Source: Candidatus Aalborgicola defluviihabitans (GTDB taxonomy: Bacteria > Pseudomonadota > Gammaproteobacteria > Burkholderiales > Burkholderiaceae_C). Taken from it: DNA of 64,000 nucleotides. The notes beneath the pieces were generated by a model, which saw nothing but the letters and a program-made list of their open reading frames with translations, searched no databases and was not told the DNA's origin. Both the position numbers and the translations under genes were made by a program. Below are positions 1 through 8,222 of this stretch, piece by piece; positions within the stretch are counted from its first letter, which is position 1, and each line of letters begins with the position of its first letter. The stretch covers positions 868,001 through 932,000 of the forward strand of contig JADIXX010000003.1 of assembly GCA_016705575.1 (NCBI GenBank), in the 5' to 3' direction.

Positions 1-246
1 GTCGATGGCATCCAGGTCAAGCAGAGGAGCTGCAAATGCGGTGGTGAGTGTGTGTGCCAAATCGGCGGCGGAAACTGCGCCAGAGCCCACCAGTTCCGCA
101 ATGAAGCTGCTTTTACTGGAAAGAGCCTTCCTGTAAATATCCTCAGCAGACTTTTGCCCCAATTTACCCGCAGTAATCAAGGCTCGACCAAGCCCAGGCA
201 GGGCAATGGAAGAAGTCTCGCGTTGAATGGGTTCGACAGTAGCCAT
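1..246 (-). CDS. pilB: Type IV pilus assembly ATPase PilB, N-terminal fragment (cut by window start)
   Basis: The 82 codons visible run from an ATG at 246 off the left edge of the window, so only the N-terminal part is present. The protein opens with MATVEPIQRE and continues through an LGRALI-TAGKL segment and an AEDIYRKA helix to APLLDLDAID. This matches the N-terminal GspE/MshE-type domain of PilB, which in full-length proteins precedes the Walker ATPase domain. PilB is the cytoplasmic hexameric ATPase that powers pilin polymerisation in type IVa pili. The ATPase core is not visible, so the call rests on N-terminal resemblance; a related GspE-type ATPase is the alternative. No other pilus gene is in the window. 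Confidence 0.7.
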   Translation of the reverse strand, partial: MATVEPIQRETSSIALPGLGRALITAGKLGQKSAEDIYRKALSSKSSFIAELVGSGAVSAADLAHTLTTAFAAPLLDLDAID

Positions 247-464
247 AGACCAATATAGGTGAATGTTGTAAAAAAATACCTGTGCATCATCGCTGATTGC
301 ACCGTCAAAGTAAATCGCCCAAGGTGATATTAACGCGCAGTCTTACTGTCGTGTGTGGCGTTCAGGGCTTTTTGCGACAGATATCACTATGAGTAACAAG
401 CGGCAATAACTGTGGGAGGGAATGCCGCGATCGCATGTGGTGGTAACGGATTGCCAAGGAAATT
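247..464. other. Intergenic region between pilB and tRNA-Pro
   Basis: This 218-base stretch holds the upstream region of pilB. I see no open frame of useful length and no confident promoter. Confidence 0.4.
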
Positions 465-541
465 TGGTCGGGGTGAGAGGATTCGAACCTCCGGCCTCTA
501 CGTCCCGAACGTAGCGCTCTACCAGGCTAAGCTACACCCCG
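465..541 (-). tRNA. tRNA-Pro (anticodon CGG)
   Basis: Read on the minus strand, the gene starts CGGGGTG at 541 and its acceptor stem closes with CACCCCG, followed by discriminator A and an encoded CCA at 467-465. The anticodon arm is CTACG-TTCGGGA-CGTAG, giving anticodon CGG for proline codon CCG. The T arm contains the invariant GGTTCGAATCC. Length is 77 nt with CCA. A TACAAT hexamer on the minus strand at 601-596, about 55 nt upstream of the 5' end, could be the -10 box, but no good -35 accompanies it. Confidence 0.96.
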
Positions 542-747
542 TTTGGCAAGGCTGACCTGCACAGTCTGTCAGTGGTTTCTGTTCAAGCAGCGAAAATTGT
601 ATCAAACCCCAATGTGCCGCCCGCTCGGGAGCTGTTGGGTCGCGTCAATGGCGCGATAGGAATCAAAAAGACAAAAAAGCTGGCGTCAGAACCGAACAAT
701 CTATTTGCTACAAATAGACGGACAACTTTACTTGCCTTGGAAAAGGT

Positions 748-972
748 TTACACGCTGACACGAGCCAGTTCCATTGCCTGACGCAAAACGCTGATGTCAC
801 CAATATGATTTGCCAGCAAGAGCACCAGTTTGGCGTTAACCATGGCGCTTTGCTCGTCTGAGAGACCATGGTGGGTTTCAATGAGTGCTTCGTAAAAGTC
901 GTCTCCTGGCGAAAACGTGTGAAAGTAACGCTTGCCAGGTTCCGAGAAATTGGGATTCAAATTGAGTGGCAT
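748..972 (-). CDS. DUF2783 small protein, possible coupling subunit of the adjacent flavin hydroxylase
   Basis: This 74-residue acidic protein begins MPLNLNPNFSEPG, using an ATG at 972 preceded by a GAGGAAA ribosome-binding site. The frame is open further upstream, but that would run into the preceding gene. The sequence resembles DUF2783, a family of about 70 residues with no assigned activity; the SDEQSAMVNAKLVLLLANHI stretch looks helical. It starts 10 bases after the FAD hydroxylase stop and is almost certainly co-transcribed. In Pseudomonas putida U, 3-hydroxyphenylacetate 6-hydroxylase is described as a large flavoprotein plus a coupling protein of about this size (MhaA/MhaB). A similar coupling role is an inference from size and position, not from a recognised motif. 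Confidence 0.7.
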   Translation of the reverse strand: MPLNLNPNFSEPGKRYFHTFSPGDDFYEALIETHHGLSDEQSAMVNAKLVLLLANHIGDISVLRQAMELARVSV

Positions 973-982
973 ATCGGTTTCC

Positions 983-2656
983 TCAGTGCACATTGCAGGT
1001 TGCACGGGCCAGCGCCGCAGTGATGCTGTTCGCATCAAAAGTGCGCCAACGGGCGGCAATGTGTTGATCGGGCCGCATCAAGTAGACGGTTCCACCAGCG
1101 GCATCAAAGCGTTCAGCAAAACGCCCAGCCTGGTCCACAAAAACACGCAAACCTTCTGGCGCCGGGCCTGGATTGGGTGAGACGAGAATCACCTCCACCG
1201 CTATTTCGCCACTGGCCAAGGCCTTGCAATTGCGTGCAAAGGTAGCGTCCAGGGCAGCAGGATCGATTACATAGACCAGCGCTGTGAATTGCCTGCCCAT
1301 ACGGTCCAGCAACCAGAATTGTTGGCCTTCTTCCTGCATGGGCGCATCGTCCATGGCGGCACCTGGAACCATGTCCCCTCGAAAGTCGGCCGTGTCAGGC
1401 GTGTTGAGCCGCGATTGCGTCAGATTCGCAGCCACTGAGAGACGCCCAGAGTTGACCAGTGCACGCGCGAATGCGTATTCCCGCGCCAAAGAGAGAACAG
1501 CGTTGCGGAAGGTGAGTGATGTATTGCTTTTAGGCGTGATGAAGTCGGTTGAACGCGTCGAATTCATGAGGTTCTCATCGGCGGCAAATACCCGCTCTTC
1601 CGAATAGGTGTCAAGCAGACCGTCAGGCGCCTTGCCATCCATCACGAGTTTCAGCTTCCAGACCAGGTTGTCAGTATCCTGAATACCCGAGTTGGCTCCA
1701 CGGGCACCAAAGGGTGAAACCTGGTGCGCGGCATCTCCGGCAAACAGCACATGTCCATGTCGGAACTCCGTCATGCGGCGGCACTGAAAGGTGTACACAC
1801 TGACCCACTCCAACTCAAACTCGCGGTCATCCCCGAGCATGGCCTTGATGCGCGGGATGACGTTTTCTGGCTTCTTTTCTTCCTCTGGATCGGCTTGCCA
1901 GCCGAGTTGAAAGTCGATGCGGTACACGTTGTCGGCCTCACGGTGCAGCAGCACCGACTGCCCCTTGTGAAAGGGCGGATCAAACCAGAACCAGCGCTCT
2001 GCCGGAAAGTCGGCTTTCATCACCACGTCGGCGATGAGGAAGCGGTCCATGAAAACCTTGCCGTCTATTTCAAGATTCAGCATGCGCCTGATACTGCTGC
2101 GCGCACCGTCGGCCACAATCAGCCAGTCGGTCTCTAGCGTGTAGATACCGTCGGGTGTTTCCACTTGCAGCGTTGCGCCATTGCCCTCGGGTGACACCGA
2201 CACCACCTTGTTGCAAAAACGCAAGTCCAGATTGGGCAGGTCTTTGGCCCGTTTGATCTCGTACTCTTCCAGGTAGTACTGCTGCAGGTTCACCATGCCT
2301 GGTCGCTTGAAGTCTGGCTGGGGCAGAAGGTTGAAGTTAAAGACTTCCGTGTCATTGAAAAAAGTGCGGCCCACATTCCAGCTCACACCTTTGGCAACGG
2401 TATCGTCGCCAACACCGAGACGGTCCAGTATTTCCAGGGTGCGCCGGCTGTAGCACAAACCGCGTGAGCCGACCGAAACCGAATTGTCATCATCAAGCAC
2501 CACTACCGGCACTCCAAACTGGGCCAGGTCAATGGCTGCCGCAAGGCCCACAGGCCCAGCACCCACTACCACCACCGGGTGGCGCTTTGTAACGCCAGAT
2601 TTCTGTTCCGGCGCTTGAACATAATCGTATTTGGGATATTGGTAAGTGCTCAGCAT
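983..2656 (-). CDS. FAD-dependent aromatic hydroxylase (MhpA/PheA-like class A flavoprotein monooxygenase)
   Basis: The 557-residue protein has the three hallmarks of class A flavoprotein hydroxylases: a GAGPVG dinucleotide-binding loop at 32-37, the DG motif in IVADGARSS at 183-184, and the GD motif in LFAGDAAHQVSPFGARG at 307-308. These enzymes use NAD(P)H and O2 to hydroxylate phenolic rings in the cytosol. The ATG at 2656 has a GAGGAG site just upstream. It is the middle gene of a three-gene operon: 18 bases after the metallo-hydrolase and 10 before the DUF2783 gene. The pairing with a roughly 8-kDa partner suggests a two-component hydroxylase such as 3-hydroxyphenylacetate 6-hydroxylase. 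The substrate cannot be read from sequence; 3-(3-hydroxyphenyl)propionate or another hydroxyaromatic acid is equally possible. Confidence 0.85.
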   Translation of the reverse strand: MLSTYQYPKYDYVQAPEQKSGVTKRHPVVVVGAGPVGLAAAIDLAQFGVPVVVLDDDNSVSVGSRGLCYSRRTLEILDRLGVGDDTVAKGVSWNVGRTFFNDTEVFNFNLLPQPDFKRPGMVNLQQYYLEEYEIKRAKDLPNLDLRFCNKVVSVSPEGNGATLQVETPDGIYTLETDWLIVADGARSSIRRMLNLEIDGKVFMDRFLIADVVMKADFPAERWFWFDPPFHKGQSVLLHREADNVYRIDFQLGWQADPEEEKKPENVIPRIKAMLGDDREFELEWVSVYTFQCRRMTEFRHGHVLFAGDAAHQVSPFGARGANSGIQDTDNLVWKLKLVMDGKAPDGLLDTYSEERVFAADENLMNSTRSTDFITPKSNTSLTFRNAVLSLAREYAFARALVNSGRLSVAANLTQSRLNTPDTADFRGDMVPGAAMDDAPMQEEGQQFWLLDRMGRQFTALVYVIDPAALDATFARNCKALASGEIAVEVILVSPNPGPAPEGLRVFVDQAGRFAERFDAAGGTVYLMRPDQHIAARWRTFDANSITAALARATCNVH

Positions 2657-2674
2657 GCGAGTCTCCTCATCGTC

Positions 2675-3643
2675 TTACTGGGTTGCCTGCAGGCCGTGCC
2701 ACATTTCCTTGTCGCGTTCTGCGGTCCAGATGCGGGGATGCTTGATGCCGCTGGCCTCGTCAACTGCACGCGTTACATCAAAGGGCAGGCAGTGCTCATA
2801 AATGAAGACCTGACCAAATTTGGGATCCATCGCCTTGCGACAATGCGCCATGGCCTGGTTCAGGTTCATGCCCTGTGCAACAGCCTCTTTGGCTGAACGC
2901 AGCAAGGTAGTCACAAAGTCACGGGTATAGGCCAAGCCTTCAGCGACGCGCTCTGGCGACAACAGCGCCGGGCCACGGCCAGGCACCAGTTTTTGTGCGC
3001 CCAAGGCCGCCAAGGCATCCAGTGTGGCGGGCCATTCCTCCAGTTGCGCGTCTCCGGTGTAGCAGGCTGCGTCGGCTTCCACCAGGTCTCCCGAGAAAAG
3101 TACTTGTTCGGATGGCACCCAAACAATGGTGTCACCCTTGGTGTGGCCTGGGCCAACGTGCATGATCTTGACTTCAAGCTTGCCCATCCACAGGGTCATT
3201 GCGTCCTTGAAAACCAGAGTGGGCCAAGTCAGGCCAGGAATGGAATCAAAGTTGTTGAACAGGCGCGGAAATCGTTCGTACTCGGACTGCATGTCCTGCG
3301 CGCCGCGCTCCACAATCATTTCGTAGGTGCCTTGGCTCGCAATGATTTCCTGCATGCCAGCGTCCTTGTAGCCCGACGCGCCCAGTACACGCACGGCGTG
3401 GTAATGGGAGAGCACCACGTATTTAATGGGTTTGTCGCTTACTTTGCGGATCTCGGCAATCAGGCTCTGGGCCATAACGGGGGTAGCCAGGGCATCGCAG
3501 ATCAAGACAGAGTCCTCGCCAATGATGACGCCCGTGTTGGGGTCGCCCTCGGCGGTGTAGGCCCAGCAATGCGCGGAGAGTTGCTGAAAGGTGGTCTTTT
3601 TAACCTCGAGGTCGGCTACGGACGCGAATTTGGCGGTGGTCAT
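2675..3643 (-). CDS. MBL-fold metallo-hydrolase with an altered metal-binding motif
   Basis: The 322-residue protein has a metallo-beta-lactamase fold: an N-terminal strand-rich segment, SHYHAVRVLG at 79-88, GPGHTKGD around His167, and LFSGDLVEAD with Asp186. In most relatives the first motif reads HxHxDH; here His80 and His82 are kept but the Asp-His pair is replaced by Val84-Arg85. I recall this HYHAVRVLG version as conserved in a proteobacterial subfamily, so it is probably genuine and implies loss or change of the second metal site. The C-terminal part (about 230-322) looks helical. It is first in the operon with the flavin hydroxylase and DUF2783 genes and diverges from an IclR regulator. 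The reaction is unknown; hydrolysis of an aromatic-pathway ester or lactone is a guess. Confidence 0.8.
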   Translation of the reverse strand: MTTAKFASVADLEVKKTTFQQLSAHCWAYTAEGDPNTGVIIGEDSVLICDALATPVMAQSLIAEIRKVSDKPIKYVVLSHYHAVRVLGASGYKDAGMQEIIASQGTYEMIVERGAQDMQSEYERFPRLFNNFDSIPGLTWPTLVFKDAMTLWMGKLEVKIMHVGPGHTKGDTIVWVPSEQVLFSGDLVEADAACYTGDAQLEEWPATLDALAALGAQKLVPGRGPALLSPERVAEGLAYTRDFVTTLLRSAKEAVAQGMNLNQAMAHCRKAMDPKFGQVFIYEHCLPFDVTRAVDEASGIKHPRIWTAERDKEMWHGLQATQ

Positions 3644-3725
3644 GTGGTGCTTCCTTTTAAGTGGATAGAGGGAGTGTACAGTAATTTCGCTATCAACAAA
3701 TGATTTATACTAAAACAAATTATTT

Positions 3726-3744
3726 AAATAGGATAAACCTATTT
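3726..3744. promoter_or_regulatory. Inverted repeat between the hydroxylase operon and its IclR regulator
   Basis: AAATAGG (3726-3732), five bases, CCTATTT (3738-3744) is a perfect 7-bp inverted repeat in the AT-rich divergent region 3644-3805. Its position between a catabolic operon and an IclR gene makes it a candidate operator. There is no experimental support. Confidence 0.45.
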
Positions 3745-3805
3745 GTATTTATCGAAAATGTGTCGCATCTGTATAAGATGCAGGGGTTACATCCGAAAGC
3801 GAGCC

Positions 3806-4609
3806 ATGGAACTGCAAATTGAAGACGAAAAAGAACAACGTGGCATCCAGTCCATAGAAGTCGGTGGCCAGATTCTGGTCGTTCTGGCCGACAGTGGGGG
3901 CCCCATGACTTTGAAACAACTCGCCGTTCAGGCCAAAATGACGCCTGCCAAAGCGCACCCCTATCTGGTGAGCTTCGGCAAGATTGGCTTGGTCGCCCAG
4001 GACCCTGTCTCTGGTCGCTACGGTTTGGGGGCGCTGGCGCTGCGCATGGGCCTGGCTGGCTTGCGTCAACTCAACCCGGTTCGCCTGGCCATGGCTGCCG
4101 CAGTCGAACTGGAGCAAAAAATTCACCACACGGTGGCGTTGTCGGTGTGGGGCAATGCAGGCCCGACGGTCATTCACCTTGAAGAATCCAGTCATCCGAT
4201 CCACATGAACCTTCGCCCGGGAACCGTCATGTCGTTGACAACGGCGACTGGCAAGATTTTTGGTGCCTACATGCCAGCAAGAAAAATGGAACGTTTCGTC
4301 GAAGAATCTATGCACCCGCATGCGATTCCGCACGTTATTGGCGCACTGCGCAATTGGAAAGACATGCAGCGTGATTTGCAGGAAGTTCGCGAACACGGTC
4401 TTGCCAGAGCCATCGGACAACCTATCGCGGGTGTGAGTGCTTTTGCAGCTCCGGTTTTCGATCACAACGGACACCTGTCTATTGTGCTCACCATAGTCGG
4501 GCCAACGGGGGGATTTGACCCGGATTGGACATGCGCCAACGCGCAGGCGCTGCGCGATTGCGCGAACCGCATTTCGACCCAAATGGGTTTTGCCACGGTG
4601 GACTCCTGA
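3806..4609 (+). CDS. IclR family transcriptional regulator of the flavin hydroxylase operon (putative)
   Basis: The protein has about 267 residues from the ATG at 3806 (MELQIEDEKEQRG). An in-frame extension back to 3743 exists, but it would run through the inverted repeat and gives a Cys-rich leader with no resemblance to the family. An N-terminal winged helix-turn-helix spans roughly 12-75, with GGPMTLKQLAVQAKMTPAKA carrying the recognition helices. The C-terminal IclR effector domain, about 85-260, includes TATGKIFGAYMP. IclR proteins bind DNA as dimers or tetramers and respond to aromatic or acid effectors. It diverges from the MBL-hydrolase operon, its most likely target, and converges with the second IclR gene, which is clearly a paralogue. 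The effector is unknown. Confidence 0.85.
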   Translation: MELQIEDEKEQRGIQSIEVGGQILVVLADSGGPMTLKQLAVQAKMTPAKAHPYLVSFGKIGLVAQDPVSGRYGLGALALRMGLAGLRQLNPVRLAMAAAVELEQKIHHTVALSVWGNAGPTVIHLEESSHPIHMNLRPGTVMSLTTATGKIFGAYMPARKMERFVEESMHPHAIPHVIGALRNWKDMQRDLQEVREHGLARAIGQPIAGVSAFAAPVFDHNGHLSIVLTIVGPTGGFDPDWTCANAQALRDCANRISTQMGFATVDS

Positions 4610-4633
4610 ACCATTCATTGTAAAAACACGGCG

Positions 4634-4679
4634 TAGCTCTCGTGAAATAAGGCTAGTACGCTATAAAAAATATAGTAAC
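4634..4679 (-). repeat. Dispersed 17+16+10 repeat, copy A
   Basis: On the minus strand: palindromic core ACTATATTTTTTATAGC (4676-4660), a 16-nt spacer, then the variant ACGAGAGCTA (4643-4634). It lies in the 208-base gap between the two convergent IclR genes, where I see no gene and no clear terminator. Confidence 0.65.
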
Positions 4680-4817
4680 TTCACTTTACCGGGTTCAAAC
4701 TCCCAAATATCCAGCCCGACGGCACACCCAGAAAAGTCGCATAGTTTACATTCTGAATTACGTAAAGATTTCTGTTAAAAGTAATTAACATTGAAGCGTT
4801 CATTTCAACTAGACACC

Positions 4818-5636
4818 CTATTCCGTGAGCCTTGGCGACACATCCATCCGGCCACGGCGAGTGGCCCCCAAGCGCCAGGACAGCGCATCTGCGGATGCAC
4901 GCAGCTTTTCGTAAACGGGGCTGCCTTCGGCCATGTCGAACATGCCATGAACGCCCACCACCACCATGGACATCGAAATTTCATTCTTGAAGTTAAAAAT
5001 CGGTGCGGCAATGGCTTCCACACCTGAAAACAAATAGTGTCTGGTTACCGGTGCAACTCCGTCCTCGCGTACCCTCTCCAGCATGGCATCCACTTCGGCA
5101 CGGGTCTTGAAGCCGGACACTGAGGACTCGTTACGCAATTCTTTGGCAATCTGGGCTTCGGTCTGGGCTGCGGGCAACCACGCAGCAAAAGTACGACCAC
5201 TGGCAGTACTCAACAAGCGCAAGGATGTACCTGTCACCACGTTGACGGTAATGGGTCGCTGTGGGCGCTCCCACCGAACGATGACGGGGCCGTGGTCGCC
5301 CCAGACTGCAATGGCCGTGGTCTCATTGATTTCGTCGCGCAACTCGGAAATCGCTGCCATTCCAAGGCGAATGCGGTCCAACCGGTCAATGGCGACCAGG
5401 CCAATATTCAAGGCAAACGGGCCAAGGCTATAGCGTGATGTGGCCGGGTCTTGCTCAATCAAACCCGAGCGGATCAGGCTGACCAGATAGCGGTGTGCCT
5501 TGGATGGAGGAATGTCTGCAGCGGCAGCAATTTCTTTGAGCATCATGGCGCGATGGCCGTTCACCACAGCGCGCAGCACGCCAGCGCCTACCTCCAGGGA
5601 CTGGACACCGTGCTTGCTCTCTTTTTCATCAGACAT
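4818..5636 (-). CDS. IclR family transcriptional regulator, putative regulator of the paa operon
   Basis: This 272-residue protein starts at the ATG at 5636 (MSDEKESKHGVQSLEVG). The helix-turn-helix lies at about 10-75, with MMLKEIAAAADIPPSKAHRY matching the IclR DNA-binding region. The effector domain (about 80-265) includes LSTASGRTFAAWLP. It is paralogous to the IclR gene at 3806 along its whole length. It diverges from paaG with a 265-base AT-rich region between, so control of the phenylacetate operon is the natural inference. Phenylacetate operons elsewhere usually use PaaX (GntR-type) or PaaR (TetR-type), and neither is present. Whether it activates or represses cannot be read from the sequence. 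Confidence 0.85.
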   Translation of the reverse strand: MSDEKESKHGVQSLEVGAGVLRAVVNGHRAMMLKEIAAAADIPPSKAHRYLVSLIRSGLIEQDPATSRYSLGPFALNIGLVAIDRLDRIRLGMAAISELRDEINETTAIAVWGDHGPVIVRWERPQRPITVNVVTGTSLRLLSTASGRTFAAWLPAAQTEAQIAKELRNESSVSGFKTRAEVDAMLERVREDGVAPVTRHYLFSGVEAIAAPIFNFKNEISMSMVVVGVHGMFDMAEGSPVYEKLRASADALSWRLGATRRGRMDVSPRLTE

Positions 5637-5800
5637 GATTGGCTCTCAAGGCGATTCGTTAAAGACCAGGGCGGTCTGCGAACGACCGATGCGCGCCCAA
5701 GTCTAGCTGCGCCAACTGCGTTTGGCATTGCAATCATGGGGCAGACGAGAAAAGTCGACGATTGGAAGTCGCAAAAATCAATTCTATTGCAAATTATCTA

Positions 5801-5830
5801 TTGCGTAATACATTTCTTATGGTGTAACAT
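5801..5830 (+). promoter_or_regulatory. Possible promoter of the paa operon
   Basis: TTGCGT at 5801-5806 and TAACAT at 5825-5830 are separated by 18 bases and lie about 70 bases upstream of paaG, in the AT-rich segment that also serves the divergent IclR gene. Both hexamers are only partial matches to sigma-70 consensus. The rest of 5637-5901 shows no gene. Confidence 0.35.
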
Positions 5831-5901
5831 AGGTAAATACCTTGAGAGGTTGGATCGATTGAACTCAGCATCTTCGGATTACTACGTATTAGGATGTCCA
5901 T

Positions 5902-6693
5902 ATGACCTACCAACACATTTTGTTTGACGTGCAGAATGGCGTCGCACGCCTGGCGCTCAACCGCCCCGACAAACTCAACAGCTTTATCGGTGCGATGCAC
6001 GTTGAAATCCAGGCTGCGCTCAATACCATTCAAAGCGACAAAACTATTCGGGTTCTGGTTTTGTCAGCAGCAGGCCGTGCCTTCTGTGCCGGCCAGGATC
6101 TGGGCGACCCCGAGATGGCAATGGGAGCCTCTGCGCCCGACATCGGCAATGTGGTTGAAAAGTATTACCGCCCGTTGATTTTGAGTCTGCAGAACCTGCG
6201 GGTCCCCACCATTGCAGCAGTCAACGGCATTGCCGCTGGCGCAGGGGCCAGCGTGGCGCTGGCTTGCGACCTGGTCATCGCGGCGCGATCCGCCTCTTTT
6301 TTGCAGGCATTCAGCAAAATTGGACTGGTGCCGGACACGGGTGGCACCTGGTTTTTGCCACAACGCGTAGGCATGGCGCGGGCGATTGGTTTGGCCATGC
6401 TCGCCGACAAATTACCCGCAGAAAAGGCAGCTGAATGGGGATTGATTTGGCAGGTCGTCGACGATGCTGACCTGGCCGCAACTGTGGACAAACTCGCCGC
6501 CCAACTGGCAACCATGCCGACCAAGGCCCTGGTGCGCACGCGCCAGGCGATGCACGCAGCGCCCACCCACACACTGGAGCAGCAACTGTCCATGGAAGGT
6601 GGTTTCATGCGCGAGCTTGGCTGGAGCCCGGACTACGCGGAAGGGGTGTCTGCGTTCATGGAAAAGCGTGCACCCAAGTTTACCGGGCAATAA
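5902..6693 (+). CDS. paaG: PaaG, 1,2-epoxyphenylacetyl-CoA isomerase (crotonase family)
   Basis: The protein has 263 residues, the usual PaaG length. Crotonase-fold features are visible: ARLALNRPDKLNSF near the N-terminus, the oxyanion-hole segment GRAFCAGQDL, and the second CoA-site segment NGIAAGAGASVALACDLV. The FSKIGLVPDTGG motif, with an Asp typical of PaaG, follows. PaaG isomerises ring-1,2-epoxyphenylacetyl-CoA to the seven-membered oxepin-CoA and also acts in later double-bond shifts. It is the first gene of the plus-strand paa operon, with paaH starting two bases after its stop. Assignment rests on strong family resemblance plus operon context. Confidence 0.93.
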   Translation: MTYQHILFDVQNGVARLALNRPDKLNSFIGAMHVEIQAALNTIQSDKTIRVLVLSAAGRAFCAGQDLGDPEMAMGASAPDIGNVVEKYYRPLILSLQNLRVPTIAAVNGIAAGAGASVALACDLVIAARSASFLQAFSKIGLVPDTGGTWFLPQRVGMARAIGLAMLADKLPAEKAAEWGLIWQVVDDADLAATVDKLAAQLATMPTKALVRTRQAMHAAPTHTLEQQLSMEGGFMRELGWSPDYAEGVSAFMEKRAPKFTGQ

Positions 6694-6695
6694 CC

Positions 6696-8222
6696 ATGGC
6701 GCAGTCTTTGCCGCTTCACGCAACCATTGCAGTGGTTGGCACGGGTGCAATGGGTGCAGGCATTGCGCAGGTTGCGGCTGCTGCAGGGCATACGGTGAAA
6801 TTGATGGACAACCGCCCGCAGGCGGCGCAAGCCGCAGTGGCGAGTATTCGTGCCCAGTTTGCGAGGTTGGCTGAAAAAGGCAAGCTCACACAAGAAGCTG
6901 CCCACGCGGCTTCGAGTCGGCTCGTGGCGGTAGCAACTCAATCAGAGTTGGCAGACGCGAGCCTGGTGATAGAAGCCATCGTTGAAAACCTGCAGGCCAA
7001 ACAGGACCTGTACCGGGGGCTTGAAGATATCGTCGGTGACGACTGCATTTTTGGAACCAACACCTCATCCATTTCTGTCACTGCGATCGGGGCGGCACTA
7101 AAGCACTCAGGTCGTTTGGCAGGTTTGCACTTTTTTAATCCTGCGCCGTTGATGGCTCTGGTCGAAGTCGTTTCAGGGTTGGCCACCGACCCGCACGTTG
7201 CAGAGACTCTTTTTGCAACCGCGCATGCTTGGGGAAAAACTCCGGTACATGCCAAGTCGACTCCGGGCTTTATTGTCAATCGTGTGGCTCGCCCTTACTA
7301 CGGCGAAGCGCTGCGCTTATTGACCGAAGGTGCGGCTGATTGCGCCACCATTGATGTAGTGATGCGCGAAGCCGGCGGTTTTCGCATGGGCCCATTTGAG
7401 CTCATGGACATGATTGGTCACGATATCAATTTCGCGGTTACCTGCTCGGTCTGGAGTGCCTTCTATAACGACCCCCGTTTTCTACCTTCGCTCGTTCAAC
7501 AAGAACTTGTGAATGCCGGTTTTCTGGGCAAAAAGTCGGGTCGTGGCTTCTATGATTACCAACCCGGGGCGACTAAGCCAGAGCCCCAAACCGAATCACC
7601 GTACCCGCTACCCGCCGAAATTTTCATCTGTGGTGAATCATCCGCTGCCAATGCATTGGCACAACGGCTGACAGCTGCCAACGTCGTATTTCAGCGGGAA
7701 GTGTCCCTCGATGGCAGGATCGCGCAGGCTGGTGACGCCGTGGTGTTTGTCACCGATGGGCGCAGTGCCACGCAAAGGGCATCTGAATCGGGCCTCTCCA
7801 ACACCGTGGTCATCGACCTGGCGCTGGATTACACACAAGCCACGCGTCTGGCAATGGCCGCTTCGGCGCAGTGCACGGAAGCCGCCGCGAATGATGCCGC
7901 GGCTCTTCTGCAGGCCTGCAGGGTGCAAGTCGCGCGCTTTGCCGATGTACCGGGATTGGCTGTAATGCGCACCGTTTGCATGCTGGCAAACGAAGCGGCA
8001 GACGCAGTGAATCAGGGGGTCTGCTCAACGCTAGCCGCTGACTCTGCCATGCTGCTGGGAGTGAACTATCCAAGGGGCCCGCTGCTCTGGGCAGACCAAA
8101 TTGGACTGCGCGCAGTGCGTGATGTACTGGCCAACCTGGGCGCGAGCTATGGCGAAGATCGGTATCGTATTTCTCCTCTGATTTCGCAACATGTATTCGC
8201 TGGAAGCAGCATCTACCGATGA
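6696..8222 (+). CDS. paaH: PaaH, 3-hydroxyadipyl-CoA dehydrogenase
   Basis: The 508-residue protein has an N-terminal NAD-binding Rossmann domain with VVGTGAMGAGIAQVAAAAGH. The active-site region LHFFNPAPLMALVEVV follows, then the first C-terminal 3HCDH domain (TPGFIVNRVARPYYGEA and GPFELMDMIGHD) and a second, more divergent C-terminal 3HCDH-like domain ending near DRYRISPLI. The two-domain C-terminus is the normal PaaH/PaaC arrangement. The enzyme oxidises 3-hydroxyadipyl-CoA to 3-oxoadipyl-CoA with NAD+. The start codon lies two bases after paaG, and its end overlaps paaI by four bases, pointing to translational coupling. Confidence 0.94.
   Translation: MAQSLPLHATIAVVGTGAMGAGIAQVAAAAGHTVKLMDNRPQAAQAAVASIRAQFARLAEKGKLTQEAAHAASSRLVAVATQSELADASLVIEAIVENLQAKQDLYRGLEDIVGDDCIFGTNTSSISVTAIGAALKHSGRLAGLHFFNPAPLMALVEVVSGLATDPHVAETLFATAHAWGKTPVHAKSTPGFIVNRVARPYYGEALRLLTEGAADCATIDVVMREAGGFRMGPFELMDMIGHDINFAVTCSVWSAFYNDPRFLPSLVQQELVNAGFLGKKSGRGFYDYQPGATKPEPQTESPYPLPAEIFICGESSAANALAQRLTAANVVFQREVSLDGRIAQAGDAVVFVTDGRSATQRASESGLSNTVVIDLALDYTQATRLAMAASAQCTEAAANDAAALLQACRVQVARFADVPGLAVMRTVCMLANEAADAVNQGVCSTLAADSAMLLGVNYPRGPLLWADQIGLRAVRDVLANLGASYGEDRYRISPLISQHVFAGSSIYR

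Noticed and set aside
572..781. A 69-codon open frame between tRNA-Pro and the DUF2783 gene
   Set aside because: No ribosome-binding site, no recognisable protein features, and it runs into the end of a real gene on the other strand.
3743..3805. N-terminal extension of the first IclR protein (MCRICIRCR-like, Cys/Arg-rich)
   Set aside because: It overlaps the candidate operator and promoter region and has no counterpart in the family; the ATG at 3806 gives a normal IclR N-terminus.
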